Source of the DNA: an uncultured Opitutaceae bacterium
GTDB lineage: Bacteria; Verrucomicrobiota; Verrucomicrobiia; Opitutales; Opitutaceae
Direction: 5' to 3'
NCBI GenBank assembly: GCA_937902925.1
Contig: CALFNN010000103.1
Coordinates: 62,001 to 126,000, forward strand
Length of the DNA stretch: 64,000 nucleotides
Numbering within the stretch: the stretch's first letter is position 1; each line of letters opens with the position of its first letter. The translations under genes were made by a program, and so were the position numbers. Shown here in pieces: positions 1-7,456 of this stretch. The notes under the pieces were generated by a model. That model worked only from the letters and a program-made list of their open reading frames with translations, was not told where the DNA came from and did no database searches.

Positions 1-861
1 CTCACCGAGCAGGAGAAAATGCTGGTGACGCCGTCTCCTCGCCAGCGTGGGGGCGACGATCCTCTCGTGGTGTTTTTTTCCCCCGAGACGGCAAGGCTGT
101 CGCTGCCGCCCGGCCTGTCGCCGGATCTCCGGACAAAAATCGGATCCTACAACGGCGACAAGGACGCGTTGAAACGGGAATTGCGCGACGCGATCGTCGA
201 CCTGGACAAGTCCTCCGACGCCAGACGCACCAAGGCGCTGCGCGAGCTGACGGAGCGACAGTGGCCGCGTCTCGTCGCGCTCGAGAAACTGGCCGAGGAA
301 ATCCGCCAAGGCCTGGCCGCGCTGCCGCCGCCGCCGCTCCCCGCGCTGCCGCCCGCGTTGCCCGCCGGCCTGAAGGAAAGAATCGAGGTCTATCTCCGTG
401 AGCGACAGGCCCTCGAGCAGGAACACGCGAAAAGCCAGCGAGCCGCGTTCGCAAAGCTCCTCCAGAGCGGGTCCCGTCGCTCCGATATCGTTTTCCGGGA
501 CGACGGGTCGTTCCGCCTGGAAAACGCCGAGCGTTACGAAGCCCTTGCCGCGGATCTGAAATCGATCAGTCACGACCTGACGGTGTTTGCCCACACCCAG
601 ATCGACCCCGAAACAAGCCAGCCGATGGACCCCCGGATTCTCCTGCGCCGGATCGACGCCTCCGACCGGGCCTTCGACAAGATCGGACGCGAGGAGGCGG
701 TCTATCACGACTATCGGACGGCGATGCTCGAACCCGGCCTTTCGGCCGAACAACGCCGTCTTCTTTTCGGACGCGCGGTAGTGGAACTCGCCCAACCGCT
801 GACAGCCGGATCGAAAATGCCCAACGGCCCGCTGATGAATCCTGTCCGCGCGCTGTTTTGA
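1..861 (+). CDS. Unrecognised protein, probably cut by the left edge
   Basis: The reading frame is open from the first base, and the first ATG is at 19, so the true start may lie outside the window. An AGGAG stands only three bases before that ATG, too close for a good ribosome site. From the ATG the product is 280 residues: a mostly helical, charged protein with a proline-rich hinge near residues 100-118 and several Lys/Glu-rich segments that could form coiled coils. There is no signal peptide or membrane segment in the visible part. I do not recognise the family. The next gene downstream is on the opposite strand. Confidence 0.6.
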   Translation, partial: LTEQEKMLVTPSPRQRGGDDPLVVFFSPETARLSLPPGLSPDLRTKIGSYNGDKDALKRELRDAIVDLDKSSDARRTKALRELTERQWPRLVALEKLAEEIRQGLAALPPPPLPALPPALPAGLKERIEVYLRERQALEQEHAKSQRAAFAKLLQSGSRRSDIVFRDDGSFRLENAERYEALAADLKSISHDLTVFAHTQIDPETSQPMDPRILLRRIDASDRAFDKIGREEAVYHDYRTAMLEPGLSAEQRRLLFGRAVVELAQPLTAGSKMPNGPLMNPVRALF

Positions 862-949
862 CCGGTCAAGGACCTTGGCGGGCGGAATTTTTAGAACGCC
901 GGTGCCGCCGGACCGAAACGACGCGACGCCGACCGGTTGCTGCACAGCG

Positions 950-1504
950 TCACGCTTCGACTGCCGGGTAGAGCGCGGCGAGCTTGCGGATCGTGGTGAG
1001 GTTGCGCGCGGACGACGAGGGCAGCTTGAGCGCGCGCATCTGCGGCGAGGTCCACACTTTCGAATCGGCGGAAGGGATCCGGCACAGCCAGTAGAACTCG
1101 CGACCCTCGACGCAAAACTCGTCCACCCCGGTCCGGCAGGCGACCAGCCCGCTGGCCTGCGCCGCGCTCAGCGGTTCGCGCACGAAGCTGCAATAGACCC
1201 GGTTCCCGGGAGCCTCCATGTCCTTTTTTGGAAACGGCCGGAACGCCGCCACCGCTGCGACCTCCGCGCGGGTGCGGACGAAGGTGTCCACGTCATAGCC
1301 CAGCGACTTTTCGAGGCGACATTCGATCGCGTCCGCCAGCCTGGCGTCGTCGCGAGTCTTGCTGTCGAAGATCACGTTGCCGCTGGCGATGAACGTCTCG
1401 ACGTTGGCGAACTTCATCGCCGTGAACAGCGCGCGCAGGTCGTCCATCTTGAGCCGGCGGTTGCCGAGATTGATGCCGCGGAGAAAGGCGATGTGGCGGT
1501 GCAT
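950..1504 (-). CDS. DUF1697 family protein
   Basis: The product begins with the family hallmark AFLRGINLG directly after the start, followed by a segment ending IASGNVIFDS, both typical of DUF1697 proteins (about 180 residues, function unknown). The length of about 184 residues fits a complete member. An in-frame ATG at 1519 would add five residues; the start at 1504 puts the AFLRGIN motif at the usual distance from the N-terminus. It is probably cytoplasmic, with no signal peptide. It stands alone between two plus-strand genes. The family assignment is firm, but no biochemical role can be given. Confidence 0.85.
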   Translation of the reverse strand: MHRHIAFLRGINLGNRRLKMDDLRALFTAMKFANVETFIASGNVIFDSKTRDDARLADAIECRLEKSLGYDVDTFVRTRAEVAAVAAFRPFPKKDMEAPGNRVYCSFVREPLSAAQASGLVACRTGVDEFCVEGREFYWLCRIPSADSKVWTSPQMRALKLPSSSARNLTTIRKLAALYPAVEA

Positions 1505-1661
1505 GGGGAGTTGGGCCATCCCACCGGAAAACTACCGCGACGTCAAAAGCGATGGTTCGAAACGATCGCGGCGCGGACGATTCTCTGTTCGTTTTTGCAC
1601 CGGCCGGCTGCTATGGCCGAATGAGCAAGAAAGCCTCCGTCGCTCGCGCGTCGTTCCTCGC

Positions 1662-2429
1662 ATGAAATTCCCGGCCCCGTGCATCCTGTTCGCGTTGCTC
1701 CCCAGCCTGGGGCTGGCGCTGCCGGCCGCGTGCGGCGCCGGCGGCGCAACGGAGCGCGACCAGATAGCGGCGTTCGTCGACCGCACCTACGAACCGGCGT
1801 TGAGGGCGCTGCACCTGCCGGACGAGACACTTGAACGAGCGAAGCAACTCCTCGTTGAGCGAAGCGTGGCGCGAGCGATCGCCACGAGGACCATGCCCTT
1901 GGGTCGCACGGTGGAAGAGCAAAAGGCCGCGATCGATCAGGCGGAAAGAGAGGTCGATCAGAAGCTTCAGGCGATGGTTGAACCGACGGTCTATCAAAAA
2001 ATCCAGGAGATGGTTTTCGTCGAATTGGAGCTGGATAATATCGAAATCGATTACGCGCCGGCGATGGCGGCGGCCGGGGTTCCGCTAGACGGGCCCCAGG
2101 CCGTCGCCTTGGCGAAGGTTTTCAAGGCCGTATACATCGACGTAGATGCCGCGCTGAGCGAGGGCACCGACTTCGCCGCCATTCGCGCCGCCAAGACTCC
2201 CGCCGAGAAGGCGCGGGCCGAGGCGCCGCTGGTGAACGTGCGGGCCTACCACACCCGGGACGTCGACTCGAACAGTCTCTCCGTCGCCGACCGGGAGGCG
2301 ATGCGGCAAGCCGCGGTTTTTCTTTCCCAAGGCCAGTTGGTTGTCTTGCAGAAAAAGCTGGCGGCACTCACCCGGGGATGGCTCCGGCTCGAGGCGGAGC
2401 GACGGACGCGATCGGGGGGCACGCCATGA
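1662..2429 (+). CDS. Exported protein of unknown function, upstream of a sigma factor
   Basis: The ATG at 1662 opens a 255-residue product with a hydrophobic leader (about residues 5-25) ending in small residues, so it is probably exported. The rest is soluble and helical, with many Lys, Glu and Gln. The open frame extends upstream to 1359, but that part runs antisense to the DUF1697 gene and lacks a plausible leader. The next gene, a sigma factor with a membrane anchor, starts 34 bases after the stop, so the two are probably cotranscribed. I do not recognise the family. The pairing suggests a partner in the sigma factor's signalling, but this is inference only. Confidence 0.65.
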   Translation: MKFPAPCILFALLPSLGLALPAACGAGGATERDQIAAFVDRTYEPALRALHLPDETLERAKQLLVERSVARAIATRTMPLGRTVEEQKAAIDQAEREVDQKLQAMVEPTVYQKIQEMVFVELELDNIEIDYAPAMAAAGVPLDGPQAVALAKVFKAVYIDVDAALSEGTDFAAIRAAKTPAEKARAEAPLVNVRAYHTRDVDSNSLSVADREAMRQAAVFLSQGQLVVLQKKLAALTRGWLRLEAERRTRSGGTP

Positions 2430-2463
2430 AATTCTCCGAGCCAACGCGAGACGCACCTGCGCC

Positions 2464-3993
2464 ATGCCGGTGGCGAACGACACCATGATGGACGACGCCC
2501 AACTGTTGCGCCGCTACGTGGAGAAACGCTCGCAGGAGGCGTTCGCCGAGCTCGTGCAGCGGCATGTCAACCTGGTCTACTTCGCCGCGCTCCGGCGGGT
2601 CGGTGGCGACGCGCACCTCGCGGACGACGTCGCGCAGCGCGTCTTCGCCGATCTCGCCCGCAAGGCCCCGACACTCCGGGGCCGGACGGCGCTCACGGGC
2701 TGGCTCTACACGAGCACGCGTTTCGCGGCGGCGCAGGCGGTGCGGAGCGAGCGGCGGCGGCGAACCCACGAACAGGAGGCCCAAACCATGCAAGAAATTC
2801 ACGCGACGGCGGACCCCGATTGGAACCAGCTCCGGCCGGTCATCGACGAGGCGATGGACGAGTTGAGCGATACCGATCGCGAGGCGGTGCTGCTGCGTTA
2901 TTTCGAGAACCAGCCGCTGGCCGCCGTCGGGGCGAGGTTCGCCCTCAGCGCGGACGCCGCGCGGATGCGCGTCGATCGCGCCCTCGAAAAGTTGCGCGGC
3001 CTGCTCGAGCACCGGGGCGTCGCGTCGACCTCCGCTGCGCTCGCGACGGTGTTTTCCGCGCAGTCGGGCATCGGCGCGCCGGCGGGCATCATCGCCCGGA
3101 TTGTCGCGCAGGCGACGGGTCAGGCCGGGGTGGTTTCGGCGGCGACTTTCACGCTGTGGAAAATTGTTGCCGGGGTCGCGGCGGGCGCCGCGGCCGTGGG
3201 CGTGACGATTTACGAAGTGAAGGCCCATGGCAGCGACAGGCGCGTGGTTCCCGCGGTGGCGGTCGCCCGCGAAAGCGTCGATCCCGGCGCCGCTACCCGT
3301 TCGCCCGAGCCGGCGGCGCCCGCGTCCGCGGAAATGATTGTCGCGGCGCCGGCCCAACCGCCCCGGCCGGCCGGCGTTGCCCGGGCGGTCGCGGGGTTTG
3401 ACGGATTGTCCGAGCGACAGAAAAACATCCTCAAGACTCTCTGGGCGCACCGGGAGATCGCCCCGGAGGCGCCGCCGTCGGGTTGGAGTTTCAAGCTCGG
3501 GCCGAAAGCGCCGGACGCCGCGATCGCGGAGTTTGCCGCGGCCGTCGAACTGCTCCATGCCGCGGGTCTCGTGGGCGTTCATGCCGGCAGCGACACGGTT
3601 TTTCTGACCGACGCGGGCGACGCGTTTTGCCGGGCGCATGCGGCCGAGATCGACGCCCTGCCGTCGAATCTTGCCGCGTTCGTGCCGATGAAATTCGGTG
3701 CGCTGCCGGAACGGGCGAAAAAAATCCTGAAGACGCTCTGGGCGCATCAGAAAGTTTCGCCGGACCGGCCGGCGCAGCGATGGGCTTTCCGGGTCCCGCC
3801 CGATTCCCCGGATTCCGCGGACTTCGAGGCGGCGGTCGCGGGGCTCCACGAGGTGAATGGTCTGGTCGGGGTCAGCCCCCAGACGGGGATGGTATTCCTT
3901 TCCGACCGCGGGCGGGAATTCTGCGAGGCGCACGCGGCCGAGATCGATGCCTACCCGCTGCCGCCTTCCGTCTCGCGTCCGCTGGTGCCGTGA
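2464..3993 (+). CDS. ECF-type sigma factor with membrane segment and duplicated C-terminal module
   Basis: Residues 8-100 match sigma-70 region 2 (QEAFAELVQRHVNLVY, DDVAQRVFADL) and residues 115-182 match region 4 (LSDTDREAVLLRYFE, SADAARMRVDRALEKL). A hydrophobic stretch at about 230-250 could cross the membrane. After an Ala/Pro linker come two copies of an 85-residue module (about 313-398 and 412-496), each with ILKTLWAH near its start and CRAHAAEIDA or CEAHAAEIDA at its end, resembling winged-helix domains. ATGs at 2485 and 2488 would give MMDDAQLLRRY, closer to the start of the second sigma factor at 14127, and may be the real start. No anti-sigma gene is adjacent. The sigma part is secure; the role of the repeats is unknown. 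Confidence 0.85.
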   Translation: MPVANDTMMDDAQLLRRYVEKRSQEAFAELVQRHVNLVYFAALRRVGGDAHLADDVAQRVFADLARKAPTLRGRTALTGWLYTSTRFAAAQAVRSERRRRTHEQEAQTMQEIHATADPDWNQLRPVIDEAMDELSDTDREAVLLRYFENQPLAAVGARFALSADAARMRVDRALEKLRGLLEHRGVASTSAALATVFSAQSGIGAPAGIIARIVAQATGQAGVVSAATFTLWKIVAGVAAGAAAVGVTIYEVKAHGSDRRVVPAVAVARESVDPGAATRSPEPAAPASAEMIVAAPAQPPRPAGVARAVAGFDGLSERQKNILKTLWAHREIAPEAPPSGWSFKLGPKAPDAAIAEFAAAVELLHAAGLVGVHAGSDTVFLTDAGDAFCRAHAAEIDALPSNLAAFVPMKFGALPERAKKILKTLWAHQKVSPDRPAQRWAFRVPPDSPDSADFEAAVAGLHEVNGLVGVSPQTGMVFLSDRGREFCEAHAAEIDAYPLPPSVSRPLVP

Positions 3994-4034
3994 GGCCAGC
4001 GGCGTTTATTTGATCGTCCGGGTCCTGATTGTCG

Positions 4035-5849
4035 TCACTTCGCCGCGATCGCTTCCGAGCGGACCCAGCGCTTCAGGATGGCGGCGAGTTCCGTCTTGCG
4101 CGCGGGCTTGCCCACGAAATCGCACATGCCGGCGGCAAAGCATCGCTCGCGATCCCGCATCGAGGTATTGGCCGTGAGGGCGACGATGGGTGGCGCCTTG
4201 TTGCCCGCGAGCGTCCGAATCTGCTCGGTCGTCTGGAAGCCATCCATGTCCGGCATCTGGCAATCCATGAGAATGAGGTGATAGATCGAGCGCTGCGCGC
4301 GGTCGATCGCCTCGGGTCCGCTGACCACCTGGTCCACGGCGCAACCGAGGCGCGCCAGCAGCTGCGCCGTGACCGACCGGCTGATTTCGTCGTCGTCGAC
4401 GACGAGCACCAGCGGGCCCTCGCGGAGCGTGGGGCGGACCCCGCCGCCGGCCTCGAACGGCGCGCGCGAGTCCGCGGGTTTGAGGGCGCCGGCAGCCGCC
4501 GCGGGGCGCAGCACCTCGAGGAGGTTTTCGGCGCGCAGCAGGGGTTTCCGCAGCACGGCCGCGACGGGGAATTCGAACTCCGCCGCCGCGACCGCCGCGG
4601 GGTCGCGCGCCATCAACACGACCCGGGTCGGGCGGAGCGCGGAATCCGCGCCCAGCATCCGCATGAGCCCGGCCGCGCTGTCCGGGACGACGGATTCGTC
4701 GAGCAGGAGCACGAGTTCCCGGGCGCCGGTTTCCTGGGCGTCGCGGAGGAGCTCGGCGGCTTTGGCCACGGTGTCGGTGGCGTCCTGGTCGATCCCGAGC
4801 CGGGCGAGGAGGGCGGACACGGCGACGCGCGAGGCCGACAGATCGTCGAGGACCACCACATGGAGGTCGTCGACCTGCGGTGCGGCCGTCGGCAGCTGAA
4901 TTTTTTCCGCGGGCAGCGGCAGGACCGCCCAGAATTCCGAGCCGCTCTCCGGCAGGCTGCGGGCGCCGATGGTGCCGCCCATCAACTCGACCAGCCGCTT
5001 GCTGATGGCGAGTTCGAGGCCCGAGCCGCCGAACTTCCGGGGCGAGGTCGAGTCGGACGAGGGAAACCGGTCGAAGATCGTCGCCTGCATGTCCTCGGGA
5101 ATCCCGGCGCCGGTGTCACGCACGGTGAAATGGATCCAGGTCGCCCCCTGCTTCGAGGGGGAAGCGGATCCGGCCGACAACTCGACGTGCAGCACGACGC
5201 GACCGGTGGCGGTGAAGCGAACCGCGTTCGACATCAGGTTGAGCAGGACCTGGCGGAGCCGCGCCGCGTCACCGGACAGGTTCAGCGGCACGTCCGGCGC
5301 GATGATGAGCACGAGTTCCAGCCCCTTCAGCAGCGCCTGCGGCGAGAAATGCTCCACGACCTCGATCAGCGGCTGGCGCAAATCGAACGGCGTGCTGGCA
5401 ATCTCGATCTGGCCGGTCTCGATGTTGGAATAGTCCAGGACATCGTTGAGCGACTGGTGCAGCGACTCCGCGGAGGAGCGCAGGGTGATGAGGTGCTCGC
5501 GTTGCGCGGGCTTGAGCGAATGGTCGAGCATGAGGTCGGCGGACCCCATGATGCCGTTGAGGTGGGAGCGGATTTCGCGGCTCAGCGTCGCGAGCATTTC
5601 GCTCTTCGCCTGGCTTTCCCGGATGAACGCCTCGCGTTCCTGCAGGGCCTGGGTCGTCTGCTCGCGGGCCTCGGCCACGTGGCGGGACTGTTCCGCGAGT
5701 TCGAGGGCGTAGTGGCGTTGCGCCCGCCAGAGCTGCCAGCCGAGCAGGCAGATCGCGCTCCCACCCAGGACCGGCATCAGCGGACTCCACCAGCCTGGGT
5801 CTCCTCCCGCTTCGGCCAGCAAGAGCAGGGAGGGGGTGCTGGGAAACAT
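4035..5849 (-). CDS. Hybrid sensor kinase-like protein lacking the phospho-acceptor histidine
   Basis: The 604-residue product has one membrane helix (about 21-42), a coiled coil, a HisKA-like region, a HATPase domain (N208 in the N box, DTGAGIP at 245-251, a GGSGLELA lid) and two receiver domains. The second receiver is intact (D485, D486, phospho-site D529, T559, K581). The first keeps D335, D336, D384 and K435. In the H box the usual SHEIRTPLNG reads SREIRSHLNG, so the phosphorylated His is Arg91; His96 takes the place of the conserved Pro. Autophosphorylation at the normal site is therefore impossible if the reading is right. It may work as a scaffold, a phosphatase or an acceptor for another kinase. 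There is no periplasmic sensor domain and no partner gene nearby. Confidence 0.88.
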   Translation of the reverse strand: MFPSTPSLLLLAEAGGDPGWWSPLMPVLGGSAICLLGWQLWRAQRHYALELAEQSRHVAEAREQTTQALQEREAFIRESQAKSEMLATLSREIRSHLNGIMGSADLMLDHSLKPAQREHLITLRSSAESLHQSLNDVLDYSNIETGQIEIASTPFDLRQPLIEVVEHFSPQALLKGLELVLIIAPDVPLNLSGDAARLRQVLLNLMSNAVRFTATGRVVLHVELSAGSASPSKQGATWIHFTVRDTGAGIPEDMQATIFDRFPSSDSTSPRKFGGSGLELAISKRLVELMGGTIGARSLPESGSEFWAVLPLPAEKIQLPTAAPQVDDLHVVVLDDLSASRVAVSALLARLGIDQDATDTVAKAAELLRDAQETGARELVLLLDESVVPDSAAGLMRMLGADSALRPTRVVLMARDPAAVAAAEFEFPVAAVLRKPLLRAENLLEVLRPAAAAGALKPADSRAPFEAGGGVRPTLREGPLVLVVDDDEISRSVTAQLLARLGCAVDQVVSGPEAIDRAQRSIYHLILMDCQMPDMDGFQTTEQIRTLAGNKAPPIVALTANTSMRDRERCFAAGMCDFVGKPARKTELAAILKRWVRSEAIAAK

Positions 5850-6018
5850 GGGGAATCTTCGTCAAGTCCCTCACGGCACATCAAACCCATAATCGTGACT
5901 CCCGCCGGGCCGGTTCCGGGGTTTGACCTTCGTTCGCTGCCCGTCGAATGTCGGCGTGCAACGCCCGGGCGCCGGCATGCGTCAGGCCCCGGTTGCGCCC
6001 GCCCGTCCGAATTTCCCC

Positions 6019-6948
6019 ATGATTCCGAAACGATTCCGCCCGTCTGTTCTGGTCACGTTCCTGATTGGTTGCACCGTGCTCCCCGGCCTGGGCCGGCTGG
6101 CCGCCGCCGAACCCGGGACCACACCCACGATTTTCGTATGCGGCGACTCGACCGCCCACAACACGGCCAAGGGCAAGAACGGTCAGCAATGCGCCGGTTG
6201 GGGCACGCCGCTCGCCGACTATTTCGACCCGGCGAAGGCCGCGGTGGCGAATGTCGCCCATGCGGGCACGTCGAGCCAGTCTTACTTCAACAACCCCGGC
6301 GACTGGCCCAAGGTCGAACCGCGGATCAAGCCCGGCGACTTCGTGCTGATTGTCTTCGGCATCAACGACGGCACGCCGCCCCCCCGGGGGCGCGGCTCGT
6401 TTCCCGGGATTGGCGACGAAGTGGTCGAAGTGAAGCAACCCGATGGGTCCACCAAGGCGTTCCACACCTACGGCTGGTATATGTCGACGATGGCGACGCA
6501 GGCGCGCGAGAAGGGCGCGCACGTTTGTTTCCTGACCGTGACCACGCGCAACATCTGGACGAACCCGAAGGTGAAATTCAGCGACGCCACGCCGACCGGC
6601 CCGCTGCCGGCCGACTACGACGCGAAACAGGACCGCATCGAGCGCGGCACCGGCGACGGCCGATACACGCAGTGGACCAAGGATCTCGGCGCGAAGCTGC
6701 ACCTGCCCGTCCTCGACCTCACGAATCTCTGCGCCGACAAATACGAGGCGATGGGTCGTGAGGCCGTCGACAAACTCTACAGCGACCACAACCACACCTA
6801 CGTGCCCGGCGCCGACGTCGTGGCCGGGAGCATCGTCTCCGGCTTGAAGGCGTTTCCCGGGAGCCCGTTCCTCGCGTTGCTTTCGGACAAGGGCCGGGCC
6901 GTTCCGACCGCCGACGCGAAATACGTGAGCGCGAACGCCGCGCCGTGA
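6019..6948 (+). CDS. SGNH-hydrolase esterase, rhamnogalacturonan acetylesterase-like (CE12)
   Basis: A signal peptide (about residues 1-30) is followed by block I GDSTA with the nucleophile at Ser44, block III FGIND, and the closing DHNHTY, whose Asp and His complete the triad. The order and length (309 residues) match the CE12 rhamnogalacturonan acetylesterases, which remove acetyl groups from the pectin backbone outside the cytoplasm. The frame is open upstream to 5923, but the ATG at 6019 gives a clean leader. A GH106-like rhamnosidase gene follows 0.5 kb downstream, consistent with work on the same polymer. Substrate is inferred from family and context. Confidence 0.85.
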   Translation: MIPKRFRPSVLVTFLIGCTVLPGLGRLAAAEPGTTPTIFVCGDSTAHNTAKGKNGQQCAGWGTPLADYFDPAKAAVANVAHAGTSSQSYFNNPGDWPKVEPRIKPGDFVLIVFGINDGTPPPRGRGSFPGIGDEVVEVKQPDGSTKAFHTYGWYMSTMATQAREKGAHVCFLTVTTRNIWTNPKVKFSDATPTGPLPADYDAKQDRIERGTGDGRYTQWTKDLGAKLHLPVLDLTNLCADKYEAMGREAVDKLYSDHNHTYVPGADVVAGSIVSGLKAFPGSPFLALLSDKGRAVPTADAKYVSANAAP

Positions 6949-7012
6949 CGCGGGTGCGGGGTCCCGACGCGTGATCGTTGCCGCCGGGTCCGGCCCAAAA
7001 TAAAAATCGCCG

Positions 7013-7342
7013 ATGGGAAATTCCTCCCGGCCCTCCAAGCCCAAGGCGCCGGCACCGGATGCGGGCGCCGCGGACCGGATGCCGACCCCGGCGGAACTGT
7101 TGCACGAGTTGCGCCTGCACGGGGCGAAGCCGGCGCCACCGCGGGAGTTGCCGGCCGTGAGCCGCCGGACCCGGGACTATCTGCTCCTCGCGGGGACCGG
7201 CAGCGCGGCCATTATCCTGGCGGCGTTCCGGCTGCTGGACGGCTCGGACACGCTGGTCATCCTCCGGCTCGCCCTGACCGGCGCCGCACTTCTCTGCGGA
7301 CTGCTGTGGTTTATTTTCTACGGCGTCATGAGTCGCTACTGA
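7013..7342 (+). CDS. Small membrane protein of unknown function
   Basis: The 109-residue product has a charged, Pro/Ala-rich N-terminal half (about 1-55) that includes a short amphipathic helix with AELLHELRLHG, then two hydrophobic helices (about 57-75 and 82-104) separated by a short polar loop. It ends almost directly after the second helix, so both termini would lie on the same side of the membrane. It sits 64 bases after the esterase gene and 114 bases before the rhamnosidase gene, on the same strand. I do not recognise the family, and the context gives no firm clue. Confidence 0.6.
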   Translation: MGNSSRPSKPKAPAPDAGAADRMPTPAELLHELRLHGAKPAPPRELPAVSRRTRDYLLLAGTGSAAIILAAFRLLDGSDTLVILRLALTGAALLCGLLWFIFYGVMSRY

Positions 7343-7456
7343 CTGCCGGACGGTCCCGGCTGAAATTCCGAGAAATTTGCATTCGCCGACAACGTTGCCG
7401 TCGTTGGTGCGTTTTGCTATCGAAGCGTGCTCACGTCCGCCCCAGGAATCATTCTG

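Noticed and set aside
4029-6000. Long plus-strand frame opposite the hybrid kinase
   Set aside because: The kinase strand carries clear HATPase and receiver motifs; the opposite frame has none.
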